64,000 bases of DNA, from the NCBI RefSeq assembly GCF_901933205.1, contig NC_044573.1, positions 27,029,493-27,093,492 on the forward strand, given 5' to 3'. Below the pieces are notes generated by a model that was given only the letters and a program-made list of their open reading frames with translations, made no database searches and was not told the origin of the DNA. The DNA comes from Camarhynchus parvulus. Taxonomy: Eukaryota; Chordata; Aves; Passeriformes; Thraupidae. Made by a program: the position numbers and the translations under genes. Shown in pieces: positions 39,780-53,715 of this stretch. Position 1 is the first letter of the stretch. Each line of letters starts with the position of its first letter.

Positions 39780-40200
39780 CCACCTAAGTGTGGGGCTGGC
39801 ACTGGCTGGTTTCAGCAGGGCTCTGTGGCTCCCTTCTCTGCAGGCTCTGGGTGCTGCTGTTCTCCATCTGCAGGAGGGAAGCACCTGGGTCTGCTGTCCC
39901 TGTTGGGAGCCTCTTTGAAGAGAGTAGTGGGTGAGGTTGGAGGGTACAGCTCTACTCCCTCTTGCCCTTGTGCTTCCTCAGAGCTGGGGCTGGGACTGCC
40001 TGCTTGGAAGGAGGGAGAAGGTCTGATATTTCTGCATGGCTATGGAGCAGGCAGTGCTGTGTGCTGTGCAATCTCCTGGGAGCATGCAGCAGCATCGCTG
40101 CACTGCGCAGGCGCTCTGTCACCTCTGGGCTCATCACTGAGGGGTGGCACTCACTGTGGCTGGCTTTGACACTGGCCTCTCCCTCAGCTAGACCACAGTA
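39780..40200. other. GC-richer intronic patch
   Basis: About 420 bp with many CTGGG, GCTCTG and CAGCAG words and a small CpG group near 40095-40120 (ATCGCTG, CTGCGCAGGCGC). Overlapping open frames on both strands here reflect the scarcity of AT-rich stop codons. It may be a regulatory element or merely a compositional fluctuation. Confidence 0.35.
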
Positions 40201-42389
40201 AGATTATTTGCTGTGCCAGAATTTTAGGTTTGCTGCCAGAAAGATTAATTCCTCTTTACTTTCTTCATCTTCTCCTAACTGAAGCAGTGTTCCTAACTAA
40301 ATTCACTGATATCAGTCAGCTGCCTTGCTGTTTTATTCTTTCTCTGATTTAGTCTTATCTTATAACGCTTTTGCCTGAAGTGATTTAGGCTTGGGAGTTC
40401 TGTGTTTCTTATAAGCCTAGTAAATCTAATGAGCTACATTTCTATTTTGATAGCAGTTTTCACATAAATGCAAAATATTAAACTTGGTCTTTTTGGTCTT
40501 AAAACACTCTAGAACAGTGCTTTAAAATTATTTGGATAGATTTTGTAGGGCTTATGTGCAGAACTCATCACAACAAAATCAGTTTGTTATTTCACGAGTT
40601 ATTTCCAAAATGTTTGGAGGGTTTTATTGTAAAATGTGAAGTTTATATTCTGTCTGGTAGAGCTGTTAAATAGAGAAAGAGGCTGCACTAAAATAACAAA
40701 TTGATATGATATCTTCGTATGCCAACATTTGCCTGTATTTTGAGGCATGACATTAAAGTTCTGCGAGACAGGTTTTGTGGGGAGGTTTTTTTAGCACGTT
40801 TCTTTAGGAGGAGATAGCTTATAATGAGACATTCAGATAATTTTTTTAATGTTGCTTGAAGTTTTTCGATCTCCCCCCAACCCCCTGAGGTCGGAGTCCT
40901 GCCAGTGTGACACATGCTGATCTCCTCTCTCAGGATAGAGTGAGTTAGAGGTAAATTCTTTTGGGGCTGCAGTAGCCATCAGCCCACCTCCAGGAGCACC
41001 GTACTGCTTGCCTGAGATTCAGAGATGTGGCTGAGCCCCTTTCAGTCCAGAAGGGTCAGACTGGCAAAAACTTTCTCTTACAGGGTTTATTTGGTCAGGC
41101 AAGCTTTAAGGAGAACTGCTGTGAGCATCTCAGCAGAGATGGGCAAGAACAGTGGTGGCAAAAGTGAAGCATGGGCTGGTTTGGAGAGAGCCTGATCATC
41201 TGGCATGTGCATGTCCAGAGCAAGGAGTGTATCTGTGTCTGAGGCCAAGCAGGGATGGCATGGTCTCTGCCTAAAATATATTTTGCTTCCTCTTGTAGGC
41301 TGGGAAAGAGGAAAAAGAAAGTAAACATCAAAGGATTGGAATGCCAAGGGATGTTAAATGAAAAGAGCCTCCATGTAAATTGCTAAGTAACTTGGGTCTC
41401 ATTTGTCCAGCTGTGCAGATGCCCACTGCACTGAGGAGGATCAGTCTCAAATTCCCCTCTTGGCAACTACTGGGCTAACGAAGATAAGATGAGGAGCAGC
41501 TAACTTGGGTTTCTTTGAGAGCAACTGTGCTGTTATATTCCTGTGAAGTCTGCTTTGTGAGGGAAGGATGCTTTAGTAGATTCTAACTGGATCTACTTAG
41601 GCAGTGTGTGAACCTCTCCAAAATGCACAAAGGTGATTTGGTTTCCTTGGATTGATTTGCAAGGAAAAGAGGATTTCCCTGAGCTCTGTGAGGATGTGAA
41701 TAAGACACCAGCCTATCTGCCCACCCAGTGCAAACAGCCCAGCATTACATTTGGATGCTTGCAAGAAACACAGCTCCACAAAGCTTCTCTGGGAGCAGGC
41801 AGCCTTGGCAGGAAAATGTGGTACTGAAAGTTGCATTCAAACATGCTAATATAAGAATCTCGTTAGGCTGACTGCACAATCCACAAAGTTCATGTAATTT
41901 TTTCCAGGTTTGCCAATCTAGAAGGCAAGAGGTCTGCCCTAGCTTCAGAGCTCTGTTGATAACATCACTAGCTGTTCATGTGTCCATTTTCTTGTCTCTG
42001 CAGTGCAGAGAAGCTGTCTGTGTTTTAGATGGCTGGGGATAAATGCTTGGTAGTTTTTGCCTGTGTCAAACAGCTCTAGTCTGGCTTAAATTTCTGGGAG
42101 TTTCAGTGAAATTCTCACTAGTGGAGACAGGGATGGAGGAGAGGAGTGTGAGTAGGCAAGGCAGGGGAGGAATCTCGTGCAGTGAAACGGGCTGAAGGTG
42201 GAGTTAAATAAACTGGTAAATACAATAAATTCTTCCTGCAAAGCTGAATAGCTTTTGCCCATACCCTTAAAGCTGTAATTGCTACATTACTGCACTGTCA
42301 TCTGTTGGAACATTAGATCAGGAATGTCTTTGCAAATATGTAGGAATTTAAGAAATGCATCTGGGAAGAACACATTTGCATTTTCCAAG

Positions 42390-42720
42390 GGAGCCGTGGG
42401 AGGCGCCTGCTGCAGGGCTGTTTTGAAGTCCTCCTGCTTGAAATGAATGACATTAGTTAGCGATGAGATAATAGGACAAATATTTCCCGTTGCAGTTCTG
42501 AGCCTGGGGTTGCACTTGTGGTCTCTCCCAAGCCCTGACACGCTCACCTCGGGTTAAGTAGAAGCTGCAGCCATGTCCTGCCGGGAGAGTAAAGCCTCCC
42601 CTCATGCCTGCCGGGAGGCTGGGTCCCTGCTCAGCATGCAGAGGTGGCCAGGAGACCGTGGCTGGGGACCACAGGCTGATGTGTTGGTCTGCTGGTGAGG
42701 AGGTGTGGTTTGGCAGCCCT
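42390..42720. other. Local CpG cluster with 11-bp direct repeat
   Basis: Within about 300 bp there are roughly nine CpG sites (for example GCCGTGGGAGGCGCC, CACGCTCACCTCGGG, ACCGTGG), against very few in neighbouring intron. CCTGCCGGGAG occurs at 42577-42587 and again at 42607-42617. This could be an unmethylated intronic enhancer or an alternative promoter. There is no TATA box or first-exon signal that I can support. Confidence 0.35.
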
Positions 42721-43741
42721 CTCTCTCTTGAGCACATTCCAGCTGGAAAAGCATGCTGTCCCTCTCAGAGAGACCATTAAGTGCATGTGCCCCGTGGCTG
42801 CAGGAGAGAAAAAGCGGGATTTTAACTCTAGGATCTTGTGGTTTATGAGGTCAGCCTGTAAGGGTAGATTCAAGAGTAATGCTAATCAACACAAGTGCTT
42901 CAGTCACAGCAACTCTCCAGAGAAAGAGCTTATCAACCAGAAAATCACATTAAAACCTATGTATATTAAAATATTTATTTCTCAAAGCCAACTCTGAAAT
43001 CTCAATTTGTAGCTTCTTATTTTGGTACCACCATGTTGATAGCCCTCTCAGAGGTTGGCTCACCAGTATAATCCCACTTGCTGTACTGGAGAATGTGGTT
43101 TCTGCCCATGCAGCCCTCCTGGGATAAGATTTTGATGTGATGTTTTGTCCCAGAGGTGTGGGAGCCAAATACTTTATTCTTGCGTAAATGTTACAGTGCA
43201 TACTAAAGGTTAATACAGTCAAAGCTCTGAACTCTGTGCTCCCCAAGGTTAAATGAAAAACCACCCTGCCTCTAAATCAGTAGAACAATAGTGATGTCAC
43301 TTGAAATGTGTGTGCTGTGTGAATGGGGCTAAGCTTGTAATACTGTATGACTTTTTTACCTTAGTGGGGCACATTTTGTAATTGTATTATAACTGTGCTT
43401 ATAAAATGGGTATTTGTGGAAAATATTTGATGCTAGACTTCTGCTTCCCAAACAAGCAAAATATGGTTGCTTCCTTGATGAATGCTAAGCAGACCTTTAT
43501 AAAATTACTGTCTCTTAATTTGCTTGTTTGAGCTGCAGCTCTTGGATAATTTAGTGGGGTTTTTTTTCAGTAAATTAACCTTTTATAAAACATACTTCTC
43601 CAGTTTGTCATGCCAAAATTCAGCTGAGTTCTTATTACATAAAACCAATGCAGTGAGTGGAGGATCAGACCCGCTACCTTAGCAAGTCAAGGAAATATCA
43701 TAAATAAGTATAAAATACATAATTGTTTGTTTGGTTTGTAG

Positions 43742-43876
43742 GTTCACAACGAGCCTCTTCCCTTGCTGCATCAAGACTGGAACAGGCCATGTCTGAAATA
43801 ACTATGCAGAGCAGCACAATGAAGCAGGGACCTGTGAAGCTCTGGACAACTCTTGAACAAATTTGGCTACAAGCTG
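43742..43876 (+). CDS. TTC7A: TTC7A coding exon (linker end and start of C-terminal TPR block)
   Basis: This exon is 135 bp, phase 1 in and phase 1 out. The acceptor is TTGGTTTGTAG and the donor GCTG|GTAAGT, a perfect consensus. It completes a glycine codon and encodes [20 protein letters not shown], then [10 protein letters not shown] and [14 protein letters not shown]. The [13 protein letters not shown] helix and KQGP turn followed by [16 protein letters not shown] form the first helix of the next TPR-like repeat. The combination is characteristic of TTC7A. The length is a multiple of three, so it could be skipped without a frameshift. Confidence 0.95.
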
Positions 43877-45984
43877 GTAAGTCCTGAGCTACCTGGAGTT
43901 CCTCTTTCCCCCCAGTGATGAATCAAATGACATAAATATTAACAGAGTAGTTGAAGTCATGAGTTGAAAATCACTCTATTTCAGCAGAAAATTTGCTATT
44001 CTATCGCAGATGGTTTTTGAAACACCACTTACTTAATTTTGACCCCAAAAAATACTGTAGTAGTGTGATTTCTCAGCTCACTTTTGTTTTTCCAAAACAC
44101 ACAGAAAACTTTAGTCATCGCTATAATATGCTTTTTGAAAAAGAGGATAGGTAGTTCTTCACTAACAAATAGTAGTTCATAAGGACGATTATTTTCGTTC
44201 TCCTCTTACTAAATGCCTCCCTGTAGAAAGACTGGGCAAACCATGTCTTAAATGTGAATTAAGCATTCCAATCCTTGCTGAGGTTTAAGTGAAAATTATT
44301 AGAGCATGTTCTCCACTCTGTCCTTGACTGTTTGAACCTCCCAGGGTCTTGTAGGTTGAGTAGCAGTTTGAGACACTAATGCAAAGATGCTGCAACAGAG
44401 CACATAAAGGGAAAACAGTGAAGAGAGACTCTACCCACAAGTGATCTCCAAACCCATGGAGGGGTTTTATGTAGGACATCTGTTGAGGAACAGAGTTGCC
44501 CAGCACATTCTGCTGTTTGCATTCCAGCATTTCAGAACTGATAGCGTTCCAACCATGTAATTTTGTTTTTAGGAGACACAGTTTTTCTTCCATAACTGGG
44601 CCCACAGTTGTGCACTTGAAATTACCTTTGAGTGCTGTGATTGCTTATTAGATGTCTCACCATTTGCAATGCAGAAAGAAAAGCAAAACCCCCTGGAAAG
44701 CTGCTGATAGTTTTCTATTCTTTGTGCAGGGGAACCTTTCAAATTCTCATTTCACTAATCTATGCAATTGACAGTTCTCACATAAGACCTGGCAATCTCA
44801 CCGTACTTTGCAGCAAAGATTTTCATAGCTGTTTCTGTGGGTAATTTCCTACCAATTAGCCTTTAGTTCTAGAACAAAATATATGACATTGTTTTTGCTA
44901 CACTTTGATTAATATTAACAAAGAAGTCACCTTATAGAATGCATCATCCTTTAAGTTAATCACATGTGTTCTCCTTAATGACTTGTGTGGATGTAAATTT
45001 CAGTGATTTGCTGTGGGCTTCAAAATCACCAGCAAGATCGTGCTTTATTCAGTTTATATTCCTGATTTAAGGCTGCAGAGAGGGCTGGTGGGGAGCAAAA
45101 TAAATGGAGTTTATTATGATGAGAAGTCAGGTGTCTGCTGTCCATCATCCTACAGCTAGCTCTAGGCAGTTTACATTCTTGCTGCTGTCTGAAAAGACAA
45201 AAGCAATAAAGACCTAGTGCTTGCTGTGAATTGCTATGATTGCTTTTCAGTGTGAATAGATTACCTTTCTGAAAGGTGTTAATTAATTCTTTTAGATAGA
45301 ATTTATTTTTATAAGCTGTAACTTTTCTCTCTTATCACTTTGTAAGCCTTTGTTTTACTTCATGCTTAGTTTTAGCTGGACTCGATTCAGGATTGATATT
45401 TTGAAAACATGTACTGTGACTGCTTTGTAATTTCATTACTGAAGTCAGTTATTGTTATGGACGCAGCTTAATGAGCTTCTGCTGAGGTACTGGCCATTCT
45501 CTTCTCATGGTAGTGTGGAAGCTGCTAGATTCTGGTATCCTGAGGGATGAAGAGAGGTGCAGGTATTTGGGGTAGTCTTTGCTCTCTGTGGAGAAGAGCA
45601 CAGTGCCTGAATAATTGGAGGACTTAGTGGAAGTGGGTTGGCTTTATGCTGAGATTAGTGAATGGAATAATCCAAAGGGTGTCACTGACCTTCACTATTA
45701 GGGTCTTTCCCATCTAAAAGGAGGAACAAGTGTACTTGTAAGAAGTACCTTCCAAAACAGATATTTCATAGATGACAAATTAGACAGATATGCATGGTTA
45801 GAGGAAGTTGAAGTAGTCAGGTGGTTTTACATTCCAGCTCACCCCAAAATTAATGGCTGTGGAAAGCAACAGGCAATTAGTGTAACATTCTGATGCCTGC
45901 CTATGGAGTCAGTTGATATTCATGGAAGGTCTGCATCAGTATGCTGTAGATTTTCATCAGGTTTAGCTTGGACTTGTCCTTTTT

Positions 45985-46095
45985 CAATCAGTGACTCATC
46001 TTGTGACTCCAGGCAAGTTGCCTAACTTTTTCATACCTCAGTGTCCTATCTCCAAAGGGAAAAAACGTTAATGCGCCTTTGGGAAATGACTCGTG
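45985..46095 (+). mobile_element. MIR-type SINE relic
   Basis: The central core of MIR is visible on the + strand: CTTGTGACTCCAGGCAAGTT, GCCTAACTTTTTCATACCTC, AGTGTCCTATCTCCAAAGGG, then GTTAATGCGCC. This parallels the MIR order of TGTGTGACCTTGGGCAAGT, ACTTAACCTCTCTGAGCCTC, AGTTTCCTCATCTGTAAA and the following TAATA block. The tRNA-derived head and the 3' tail are not clear. It is an amniote-age fossil. Confidence 0.65.
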
Positions 46096-49000
46096 TGTTG
46101 TTGTTTTTGTTGTCATTAACACTTGGACCTTTTTAGTGTGACTCATAAATCCTTAGATAAAGTGATTACAATTTCCTAGCCTCATACTACAGTGCATTTA
46201 TAACGAAGCATCTGTCCTTCCCAGACACTCACAGGACACAGCTGGCCGTGCCTCTGTGCACGGGTGGGGATTGAGAGTGCCAGCTTACAGTGGCGTCTGG
46301 GTGCCATCAGAGTCATTGCAGCTGCCATGCCTTCTCATATCCCAGGGCATGAAAGGTAATGGTACCAACCAGCTGGACCCGTTAGAACTTTGTGCAGTGA
46401 GGTTGGGAAGAGGCACACAGAACCAGCTATCCCACAGCTCTAGGGGGCTGCTCTTACAGCCCTCCAGTAGCCAGGCCAGGCCACAGTGCCAGCACATATA
46501 CTTGCAAAAGGGACTCTTAGGGGGTGGTGCCTATCCATTGACACTTACATAGGGGAATCCTTAGTGTATTATCCTCCAGCTGCAGCTGCAGTAGGAGTTC
46601 CTGCCTTGTGCAGAAGTGTCCTCAGTCCCTCCAAGCTGGAGACCCCTTGTTCTCTTACGGGTTTCACAATTAGCTTATGAGAATATGTGTGTTCCCTTAA
46701 CAGTGGCTGAAGGCAAGGCTGTGAACCCAGTGCAAATAGTTAATCCCTTTTAAGCTGTGATAAAGATACCTCTTTCCCCCACAAGAGAGCATACACTTAG
46801 TGGTTTTATCTGTCATTTCTCTGGGTTTGTGACCAGCATAGTTTTGTAGGGAAGACAATAAAGCACGATGTTTGGATGTGCAGCTGCTAAGTCGAAATTT
46901 GTGTTGCACTTTAACAGATGCTGTACCTTGTCTTTCCCTGCAGCAATGCCTAGTGATCTTTGACAAGGTAATTTTTTGTAGCCTCCTGTAAACAAAGAGC
47001 TGCTTGATGGATCTGTGGTCTCTAGAAAGAGTCCTCTCTCTTTCAAGCATCAAAATAAAACTGTGAATTCTCACTGTTAATCTCACATCCAGCCATCTCT
47101 TACAGGACCACCTGGGAGTACAGTCATCTGCAGCACAGAACTTGGCACATTGCCTTAGTGGGTGTCCACATCTTCCTGTTTTCTGCACAGGTAGTCACAG
47201 CTTTGGAAGAGCAGTGTGCTGTTCACAAAGACCAGAGACGTCCCATGCAGCAGGCATGCTTGGAATACTAACGGGCATATTCTATTTCCAAGTGTTCTGT
47301 AGCAGAGATTGTTAACACAGCTTGTCTGGTCCCTTTTAACAATAACCCCCCTAGACCTCTGGAATATAATGGCTGCTTAAAAAGAGTCATCTCGGAACAC
47401 TTTAACATTTATGAGCCTAAACATTATTCTTGGCCCCACGTCTGAGAAACAGCTCATTTCAGGGAGTACTTAGGAACAACGCTACAGTGCACATGCTGTG
47501 GTGGTGCAGCTCCAGGAGAGGGGTTCATTATGCAATCCTTATGCTCATTTCTCCTCTTTGTTCTGCTTTTCATGGCTGAAAGCATGAATTCAAGTTTAAG
47601 AAGAGGCAAGGAACTTTGGTAGCCCTGGTAAAGCTTATGAACTCCTCCCTCTTCCTTCAGGAAGAGCTGCAAGGGGAATCCTAGAGATTACTAGAGCTAG
47701 TACTTCTAACAGTCACGCCAGTACTCCTCCTTTTTGTTTAGAAAATAGAGTCATGCTGTTTGGCTAAAGAAAATATACTTGAAATTGTTCAAATTTATGA
47801 CTAAAATTTACCTTCATTCAGCATTTTTATAAAATCACTTTTGACCCAGAGAGCAAAGCATGTCAGTATTGGAAAGAAATAGTGTTAATAGTTCTAGGCT
47901 CTCTGGGAAACTGGAATGATTTTTTATCTGAAGTATGTGTGATTATACTTCCAGGCAGTAATAACCATATGCTCTATTTATACAGAGCATTTTAGAATGC
48001 TACAAGCCAGTTTTAATAAGAGTTCTAATATTCTAGCTCCTGTTACTGTTACTGTATTTAAGCTTTACTTTTAACTACAAGGTCCACTTTGTTTGTCTTT
48101 ACTAGTAGTTTATATCTGACAATTTAGCTTCTTGACTACCCAATACTTTACCAAATATGGCCACTCACAGCAAAGTAGGTCTGGTAATTTGATCTAAGTT
48201 TGGCTAAATGACTGCTAAGCTCAGCCTGTGAACCTCACCAGGTAGACCCTAAGGCTAATTTAAAGGAAGATTTAGAGAAAAATGACAAGGATACTATTCC
48301 ATGTACTCACAGTGGGGCTGGAGTGGGCTAGCTGCTGTCTCAGTAATGTGCTAAAGTTTAACCTAGGAAAAATAGTTTATACTGAACATGCTACAAACAA
48401 GAAATGCAAAGAGAGCCAGTGCAGCAGAGAACAGTGAGCTAATGGAAAAACATCTGCTCCCCCGAGTTATGTACAGCAGGAACTTTTTTTTTCCCTTTCG
48501 CAAAACACTTGTGATTTATTTATTTTATTCCATATGGGCCAGTTCCTGGGAAAAAGCTGTGTTAGAGGAGATGGGCTTTGTTCCACAAGAAAGTGTTGTT
48601 GGAACCAGTAGGCTGAAGTCTCCAACATGCTGGTCTGCAGCCATGAAGCCAGATCCTGGCAGCAGCCAGGGGTGCAGCCAGGCCCTCCCCTGCTGCCCCC
48701 TGCTCACCCAGCACAGCTTGTGTTTGCACAGCCTGCACATGGGCACTTCACTGTTTCTCTTGTTCCAAGCTTTTAGCAGTCCTAAGCCCCCCCAGGTTAT
48801 TAGCTCTGATATTGAAGGTATTAATCAGGTGTGGGAGACATCTTTATTGATGTTGCCAGAATGGCTGGGTCAGATACTGTCCTGTAATGCGGCACTGGTT
48901 GTTGAACCAATTCTAATATTTTTATTTCTTTTTTTAAGTGCTACCAAATTTTAGAATTTCAAGTTTAGAATATCCCCATTCTCTGCTTGAGTTCTTGAGC

Positions 49001-52000
49001 TCCATAAATGCTGCTAATTTTTGTGTGTCTTTACAGTGACACAAAGCACTGTGAAAAGCTGGAACCTGGTGAGGGGGAACAGGAAAGAGTTGTATATAAC
49101 ACCTCAATTTCTAAGGAGAACAAAGGTGTCCTGCAAAGATGGCTCCCCTGCAGTATTTATTTACTAGGAGGGATTAGGAGCACTTCAGCTGGTGATAGAA
49201 ATGGTAAAGTGGGCTGGTTTTGTCCCCTTCAAAATGAAGTTAGGAAGCCAGCAGTAGTTCTGTTGAGCCTCCTGGTTCAGCAAGGTCTGTTCTAGATTTG
49301 TGGTAGAGACTAAAGATCACCAAATCCCCATTTCTCTTCATCTGCACATCCTCAAGAGGGATTAATAAGTTTTTTCCTACACTTTCCAGTTTGATTTATT
49401 TTATTTTCTGTCAACAGTGAGTTTAAAAAGCCAAAAGGATTGTTGCAGCCTTATATCAGTACAGGGCATTTGAGACTGGCTCCTCCATTCCTGAGCCTTC
49501 TGGATGTTTCTCATTGCTGGAGCAGGATGTGAAACTTTGTGGACTGGTAATTCTTTGGCATGGACAATCTTCAAAGACACATAAATTTTCTCAAAATCTG
49601 GGACATGCAAACATTCACATGTGTCTTGAACACTCACTTGTGATGGAAACAGGCAGCAGCTACCAATGCCTTTTGTTTAGCATTCTGTAGAAAATTTGCC
49701 AAGAGATGGAGAGAAACCTGTTGCACTGCCAGAGAATAACTGAGGGTACTGAAAAGTAGTGTTTCCTCAGCTGCTCAGTAAGTTTGGACAAGTGATAAAA
49801 TGTACACAGTCATGAAGAAGGAGGCAGGACATTTGTTCATACCAGAGACAGAAAATAGCAATTTACACTTAACTGGGCTGTTAGTCATGTTATGACTGCA
49901 CCATTTAGTATAGAAGGTAGCTTGTGGCACTTATGTACTGCTTCCAAAAACATTCACTCTAATGCTGCATTTGCAAATAAAGAAACTTGGTGGTCATTTC
50001 AGGCCCTGTGACCTGAAGCTTGGGAATTTGAAGCCAGTCCCTGGAATTCAGTTTGCAGGTAAAGAGAGGGTGTACATCTGTTGCCTCATTCAAGAGAGCA
50101 AGTGGCTGAGCTCAGGTGTATGGGAACAAGCAGCAGTTTCTGTGCTTCATTTCTGTATCAAACGTTTGCATCAAATGAAATTATTGTACTCAGGATATGC
50201 CTGCAGGAATCTTCTGTCTAATCTGCCACGAATTGTCAAGCTACTGCATGCAGGGTGGTGTCAGAGCATGGAACAATGACTAAAGCTCACCTGGCAGTGA
50301 GGAGAGGCAGTGGTTGGACCCTTTGTCATGGTAATAGCTCGGTAGTCACTGCTGATGGCAGAGCTGTCTCAGAGTGGGTCTTTCCAGCTGGCTAAGGGCT
50401 CCTGCAGTAACAAGCACTAATAACTCCTGAAGGCAGATGATATGGAACAGAAATCACCTTCCAACACCCTCACAGATATGTTCACCTTCTTGAGTGTGAA
50501 GGGCTGCTCTGCACTGTGCCATCCTGCTGGGCATTTGGCTGTTACCCTGGCCATGTCACTCTGCAGTAACATTTTTGGGGTGGACAAGAGTAGAGTGCTT
50601 TAGATGCATCAGGCACACACAACAAGGGATGTAGAGCAGTCTACTTTGTGGGAGTTAAGTGCTGCCTCTTGGATAACACCAAACATGATTCACAAGTAAT
50701 AAAATTTTAATTCTTGCATTGTTCACATTGCAGAAAAACATTTCAAATCTCTTTGATTTCTTTAGGCTAGAATTAAAATAGTTGCTGCAGTGACAAGCAC
50801 TCTCACTCTTGACACTGCTTTGAAATGGGGAATAGAGTCAGTGTTTAAGGTGATGTTGAACAGCTCTATTTCTCAGACAACAGTGTGATGCAGACATGAC
50901 TGGATTACACTGTTGTTACACCCCTGATGGACTCCCTAACAGAACTCTGCAAATAATTTTATCTTGGACAAAATAAAGGGGCTGACTGTAGGACATCCAT
51001 CTTTGTCAGTGTTCTGGGAATTGCTCTTGGTCTGTGCATTTGTTAGGGGTCTTTGGAGAGCGAGTAGATGATATGCTTCTGGCAATTTTCATTTGATTAA
51101 GAATCTTTACTGTAGATGAGTTTATATGCTAGCAGAAATAGCTGAAAGAACTAGGAGCTTGTAATAGAAGTTAATCATAATCTCAGTGCAGAGGTGTGCT
51201 GCTCTCAGGGACTGGGCCCAGCATTAAAACAGGTGCATCAGTCCAGTTGCAAGTCCAGACAGAAGAGGCCATAGCCACAGGACAGCAGCTGTTTGGAAGA
51301 GCAGCAGAATAGTTTGGACAGTATTGCAAGAGAGCACAAATAGGAAACAAAAATTGAATCTGAGAAAGGAATGAATCGTGCTAGGCTGAGCCTTGAAGTC
51401 AGCTGTGGTCTCAGGGCAGGCACAGGCTTCAAGAACTGAATGCAAGGAGAGATTGAACCTGTCTTGGCCCATCCATGCAGTGCACTGTCTCTTTCCTGTA
51501 GGTGAGAGTGCTGAAATATTCCCTAATGTCATTCACACTCAGAGTTTCAATCATTATTCCAGAGAATAATAGAAGAGTGGTACATGCAGGATCATCATCT
51601 CTCTGCTCAGTAGCATTCAGAGAGCTTTTAGGTCAAAACAGATGTAAATTTATTGAAGTTTTTATGGAGATGGTTAAGTGAGAGAGAGCAAGGAAGCTTG
51701 GTTTTAGATTCAAAGCTCTGAAGAAAGTCAGTACCAAGAACAATCTAGGACAATAATGAGAGGTTAATGAATGGTTTCCCTGAAGCATTGACCCTTTCAC
51801 AGGATAAGAATTATAGATACTAGATACCTGTGTCAGCATGAGAAGTTATTCTCTGCTTTGAAGTGGAACTGGATGCCAAGTCTCTTTAACAGAATTTCCT
51901 CAGAAAGGCTGCAAATTTGGTTAGATGTTATTTACAGCAAAGTTAGCTTATATAAGGAGATAGGCTGATTAATCCAATGGTCAGGAAGCTGCTGACTGAC

Positions 52001-53715
52001 CCAGGTAACATGAAAGCAGGTGTTTCAGTACTTTCCATACCACTGAGGGTTTTACCATGGTAAATTTAATAGGTCCTTGTTTTTTGAGTTAGATTTCTGC
52101 CTCTAGCTGTGTTTTTATTCCATGTTACATAAGCATATCTTGTTAATCTGTAAATAAAATGAGTGTGTAATAGAAGTGAAAAATGAGTTTACAGAAAGCA
52201 CATTTTAATGCAGACCTAAATGATGTCCTTTAATGTCTATTTTTAGCTGGGTAGCTGAAAATTTTAGCACTCTTTTCCTTTCATAACCAAAAGGCACCCC
52301 TCTCATTCTTTTTTATGCAAATTAGCACTCCCACACCATTAAATCATTTTTATTGACTATTGAGCCTGCAAAGAAATGGACCGAACTTTAGTATGCTACA
52401 TTACCATGCCATAAAATACAATTTGTAGTTCTTATTTAGATTCTGTGTTGCTGTACTTCCTCTAAATAATTGTTATTACTGAAGAAGATTTACAGGCACC
52501 ATAGAAAGAATAAGTGCTCTCTATTTTGCATGCATTGAAGCAGCAGCCATGCATGATTCCACATCTAAACCCACTTGCTCCCAGTTCTCTTCTGAAATGA
52601 AACAAGTCACATGATGCTCTTGGATGCTAATAGAGCTTTAAGTATGGCAGTATCCAGAACTTCTGCTGACTTCAAACAGTGCCAGGATTTCACCCCTTCT
52701 TTTGTGCTGCTAAGTTTGTGCAAACTTTGGGGATGGAGTGTTCATCTTCAGGCTGTGAAGTGTCACTTTGCACATCCCCAGGCTCATTAATGCCACATGC
52801 ATGGCGTCAGCTGCTATGCAGCACTTGGCAGGAAAACACTGTTCCTTGGAAGTGCAAGGAAAATACTGTCCTCCCACCAATTTTTGCATAAGGCTGTGCA
52901 CATATTCAGCTTGACAAGGTACGTGGCCTTGCCTTCTGTTATTATAGATAGCTGCAGCCTCTTGGAGCCAAGGGAAGGGATGCATGCAGAGATTTTATGA
53001 TTAACCAGGAAGAAATGTGTATGAGTCATTCTGAAAGAGTATAACTCTTCTGAAGGAACTAATATTTTGCTCATGTTGACAGCCTTGGAGAATGACATTT
53101 ATCTTATACCACAACCTAGGGATGGCTGAGAAATATTCAAGCATTTTCTCAACAATGTCTCACCCTTCTTCTAGAAAGGTCACCTCAGAAGTGGAAGGGT
53201 GTTCAGCCATGCTGTCATTTCACTACAGAATCATTTTTGGTGTGCCAGTAGAAATGCCATTTGTGATCCCAGTCTCATAGGCCAAGGTGGAGCCTTCCTG
53301 TGGTCAGGCAGGGGACTGCCTTTGAGATGCTTCTCTGGTCACCTCTAGCAAGCTCCACGTCACCAAGCCAAGTCCCCACAGTCATCTGGGTCTCCCAGTG
53401 TTTCAAAATTGCAGTTTCAAAGATGTTCAAGTGGAATTTTCACTCTAATTTGCCCCCTCACAGACACTTCCTAAGAATATTCACTGCCTTAAAAAGTCAG
53501 GACATTTAAGGTTGTGTCTAATTTCAGAATTGTTATTCTAAATCTAGAGCCTGAATTAGTAATTTTGAATTGGACTCTTGAACTGTCAATACTTACTGCA
53601 TGATGTCAGTTAAAAAAAATAAGAGAGAGACACTGAGTTTTTGCAGTAAGAGCATGTAGAACACAGGTTATGGACCAAAGAGCAGTGCCTGCCTGTATGA
53701 AGAGAATTATTTCAT

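Larger units (their letters stand above)
38759..43741 (+). other. TTC7A: TTC7A intron, 5.0 kb
   Basis: This intron runs from GTAAGG to TTTGTAG. It is otherwise AT-leaning but contains two GC-richer patches, about 39780-40200 and 42390-42720. The latter holds a cluster of CpG dinucleotides and an 11-bp direct repeat. No mobile element or additional exon is recognised. Confidence 0.85.

Noticed and set aside
46697..47188. 163-codon minus-strand open frame
   Set aside because: The product (start MQKTGRCGHPLRQCAK) matches no family I know. It lies in intron DNA without gene signals.
52315..52322. Octamer ATGCAAAT (also at 10583-10590)
   Set aside because: Perfect POU-factor octamers are expected at this frequency by chance and nothing around them supports an element.
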